A stretch of 64,000 nt of DNA, from the NCBI RefSeq assembly GCF_004342605.1, contig NZ_SLZL01000012.1, positions 1-64,000 of the forward strand, in the 5' to 3' direction. This stretch comes from Caulobacter sp. BK020. Lineage in GTDB: Bacteria; Pseudomonadota; Alphaproteobacteria; Caulobacterales; Caulobacteraceae. Below are positions 62,754-64,000 of this stretch, one piece after another. The notes beneath the pieces were generated by a model. It saw only the letters and a program-made list of their open reading frames with translations. It made no database searches and had not been told where the DNA came from. The first letter of the stretch is position 1. Each line of letters starts with the position of its first letter. The translations under genes and the position numbers were made by a program.

Positions 62754-63605
62754 GTGACGCAGCATTTTCCGACGCGACAGCTGCGCTTCTTCCTCACGGC
62801 GCCCACGCCTTGCCCCTACCTGCCCGGCCGCGAGGAGCGCAAGGTCTTCGCCCACCTGCCGCTGTCCGACGGCCCGACGGTCAATGACAGCCTGACCCAG
62901 GTCGGCTTCCGTCGCTCGCAGAACATCGCCTACCGGCCCGCCTGCGAGACCTGCCGCGCCTGCCAGTCGGCTCGCGCCGCGGCCGCCGACTACGTCTTCT
63001 CGCGCTCGGAACGCAAGGTGCTGACCCGCAACACCGACCTGGAACGCCACCTGGTCGAGGCCGAGGCCACGCTGGAGCAGTTCGAGCTCTTGCGTCGCTA
63101 CCTGCTGACCCGCCACGCCGACGGCGGCATGGCCGAGATGACCTGGCCCGACTACGTGGCCATGGTCGAGGACACCGCGGTCCGCACCCATCTGATCGAA
63201 TACCGCCTGCGCTCGCAGGACCGCGGGCCGGGCGACCTGATCGCCTGCGTGCTGGTCGACGTGCTCGCCGACGGCCTGTCGCTGGTCTACAGCTTCTACG
63301 ACCCCAGCCTGACCAAGCGCAGCCTGGGCTCGTTCATCATCCTGGACCACATCCTGCAGGCCCAGCTGAACGGCCTGCCCTACGTCTATCTGGGCTACTG
63401 GGTGCCCGGCAGCGAGAAGATGGCCTACAAGGCCCGCTTCTCGCCGCTGGAGATCCTCAAGCCCGGCGGCTGGGCCCTGATGTCGGCCCGCGAGCGCGGC
63501 GCCCGCCCGCCCAAGCCGGTGGGCTGCGGCGCCAACGCCGGGGTCGAGCTCAGCGACGCCGAGCCGGCCGAACTGGGGGGCTTCCCCTCACCCGGCAAGC
63601 CCTAG
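62754..63605 (+). CDS. bpt: Bpt leucyl/aspartate-N-end-rule aminoacyltransferase (ATE family)
   Basis: A 283-residue enzyme starting at GTG 62754. The N-terminal Cys-rich ATE_N motif YRPACETCRACQSAR and C-terminal ATE domain (FIILDHILQAQLNGLPYVYLG, YWVPGSEKMAYKARFSPLE) are intact. It attaches Leu to proteins with N-terminal acidic residues, tagging them for ClpAP degradation through ClpS. The tail after about residue 245 is divergent and Pro-rich. Confidence 0.94.
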   Translation: MTQHFPTRQLRFFLTAPTPCPYLPGREERKVFAHLPLSDGPTVNDSLTQVGFRRSQNIAYRPACETCRACQSARAAAADYVFSRSERKVLTRNTDLERHLVEAEATLEQFELLRRYLLTRHADGGMAEMTWPDYVAMVEDTAVRTHLIEYRLRSQDRGPGDLIACVLVDVLADGLSLVYSFYDPSLTKRSLGSFIILDHILQAQLNGLPYVYLGYWVPGSEKMAYKARFSPLEILKPGGWALMSARERGARPPKPVGCGANAGVELSDAEPAELGGFPSPGKP

Positions 63606-63614
63606 CTACGGTTT

Positions 63615-63640
63615 GGGGACAGACGCAGGCGCCTGTCCCC
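63615..63640. repeat. Imperfect palindrome of the GGGGACAGGC family, between convergent genes
   Basis: Arms GGGGACAGACGCA and GGCGCCTGTCCCC, flanked by TTT and AAAA, which make it terminator-like in both directions. Starts 10 bases after the bpt stop and ends 10 bases before the stop of the SDR gene. Confidence 0.8.
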
Positions 63641-63650
63641 AAAAGCAGCT

Positions 63651-64000
63651 TCAGCGCGCGAAGCTGACCCCGCCGTCCACGGTGACGGCCGACCCCGTCA
63701 CATAGTCCCCGGCCCGCGAAGCCAGATAGATCGCCGCGCCCGCCATGTCCTCGGTCGTGCCGATCCGGCCGGCCGGGATCATCTTGGCGACCGCGTCGGC
63801 ATGGTCGCGGGCCACCTTGTTCATGTCCGAGGCGAAGGCCCCCGGCGCGATGCAGCTGACCGCGATATTGTCCGCCGCCAGGCGCAACGCCATGCGCTTG
63901 GTCATGTGCAGCAGGCCGGCCTTGGAGGCGCCATAGGGATAGGTTTCGTCGGTCGTCACCGACTGGCCGTCGATCGAGGCGATATTGATCACCTTGGCCA
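63651..64000 (-). CDS. Short-chain dehydrogenase/reductase, C-terminal part (cut by window edge)
   Basis: The visible 116 residues hold the catalytic YxxxK (YGASKAGLL), the preceding NIASIDG (Ser), and the ending GSAVTVDGGVSF typical of classical SDRs. The N-terminal glycine motif lies outside, so the start is not in the window. Substrate unknown. Confidence 0.9.
   Translation of the reverse strand, partial: AKVINIASIDGQSVTTDETYPYGASKAGLLHMTKRMALRLAADNIAVSCIAPGAFASDMNKVARDHADAVAKMIPAGRIGTTEDMAGAAIYLASRAGDYVTGSAVTVDGGVSFAR

Overview
This window is chromosomal DNA from a high-GC alphaproteobacterium of the Caulobacter/Phenylobacterium type. The evidence is a GcrA cell-cycle regulator whose upstream region carries GANTC (CcrM), CtrA-like and DnaA-like motifs, a Bpt aminoacyltransferase, a TonB-dependent receptor, an HWE histidine kinase, and above all a complete Caulobacter-type sphingolipid gene cluster. 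Codon use is strongly GC3-biased, so almost every gene casts long antisense shadows. I saw no rRNA operon, prophage, insertion sequence or CRISPR array. There is one tRNA (Gly, CCC) and one TPP riboswitch.

Layout. 1-7.8 kb: the edge of a biotin-carboxylase gene, then single genes (GlcG-like, DJ-1-like, msrB, GH18-like, DUF2461, SnoaL-like, DUF1428) around an accessory-looking patch (about 4.0-5.3 kb) with large inverted repeats and a small immunity-like gene of lower GC. 7.8-24 kb: thiC with its TPP riboswitch, a PAS-GGDEF-EAL protein, a YpfJ-type metallopeptidase, an Asp/Glu racemase, an unusual tandem-repeat exported protein, a class A penicillin-binding protein, an HWE kinase behind a tiny gene, a PL10 pectate lyase, a MerR regulator, several small proteins and an rRNA pseudouridine synthase.

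24.1-40.4 kb is the sphingolipid block. Plus-strand genes run from an LptC-like protein through a glycerophosphotransferase-like protein, a flippase, acyl-CoA/ACP synthetase, CerR-type reductase, ACP and serine palmitoyltransferase to a strong terminator. A translationally coupled minus-strand trio follows (CDP-alcohol phosphotransferase, ceramide-kinase-like protein, unknown). A second plus-strand set holds a metallophosphoesterase, a HIT protein, LptF-like and LptG-like permeases, bacterial ceramide synthase and a MobA-like nucleotidyltransferase. Together these could make dihydroceramide, decorate it through phosphate and nucleotide-activated head groups, and move it across the envelope with dedicated Lpt-like parts.

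40.4-58 kb: a TonB receptor, a phosphocholine-cytidylyltransferase-like enzyme, tRNA-Gly, a PhnZ/HD-like protein, two TraB/GumN paralogs, an exported alpha/beta hydrolase, an Xre-repressor/membrane-protein pair with an apparent operator, a glycerate-kinase-like gene, dcd, metZ-apaG, and an argD-argF-DUF2164-hslO series. 58-64 kb: an ABC-2 permease, gcrA, a 1-kb gene-free stretch packed with palindromes, a beta-hydroxyacid dehydrogenase, motB, bpt and the edge of an SDR gene.

The most notable non-genic signal is a family of palindromes with arms reading GGGGAC(A/G)(G/C)GC. They lie between convergent genes at four places, and two copies differ by a compensatory base-pair change. Names and functions are from memory of protein families; no database search was possible.
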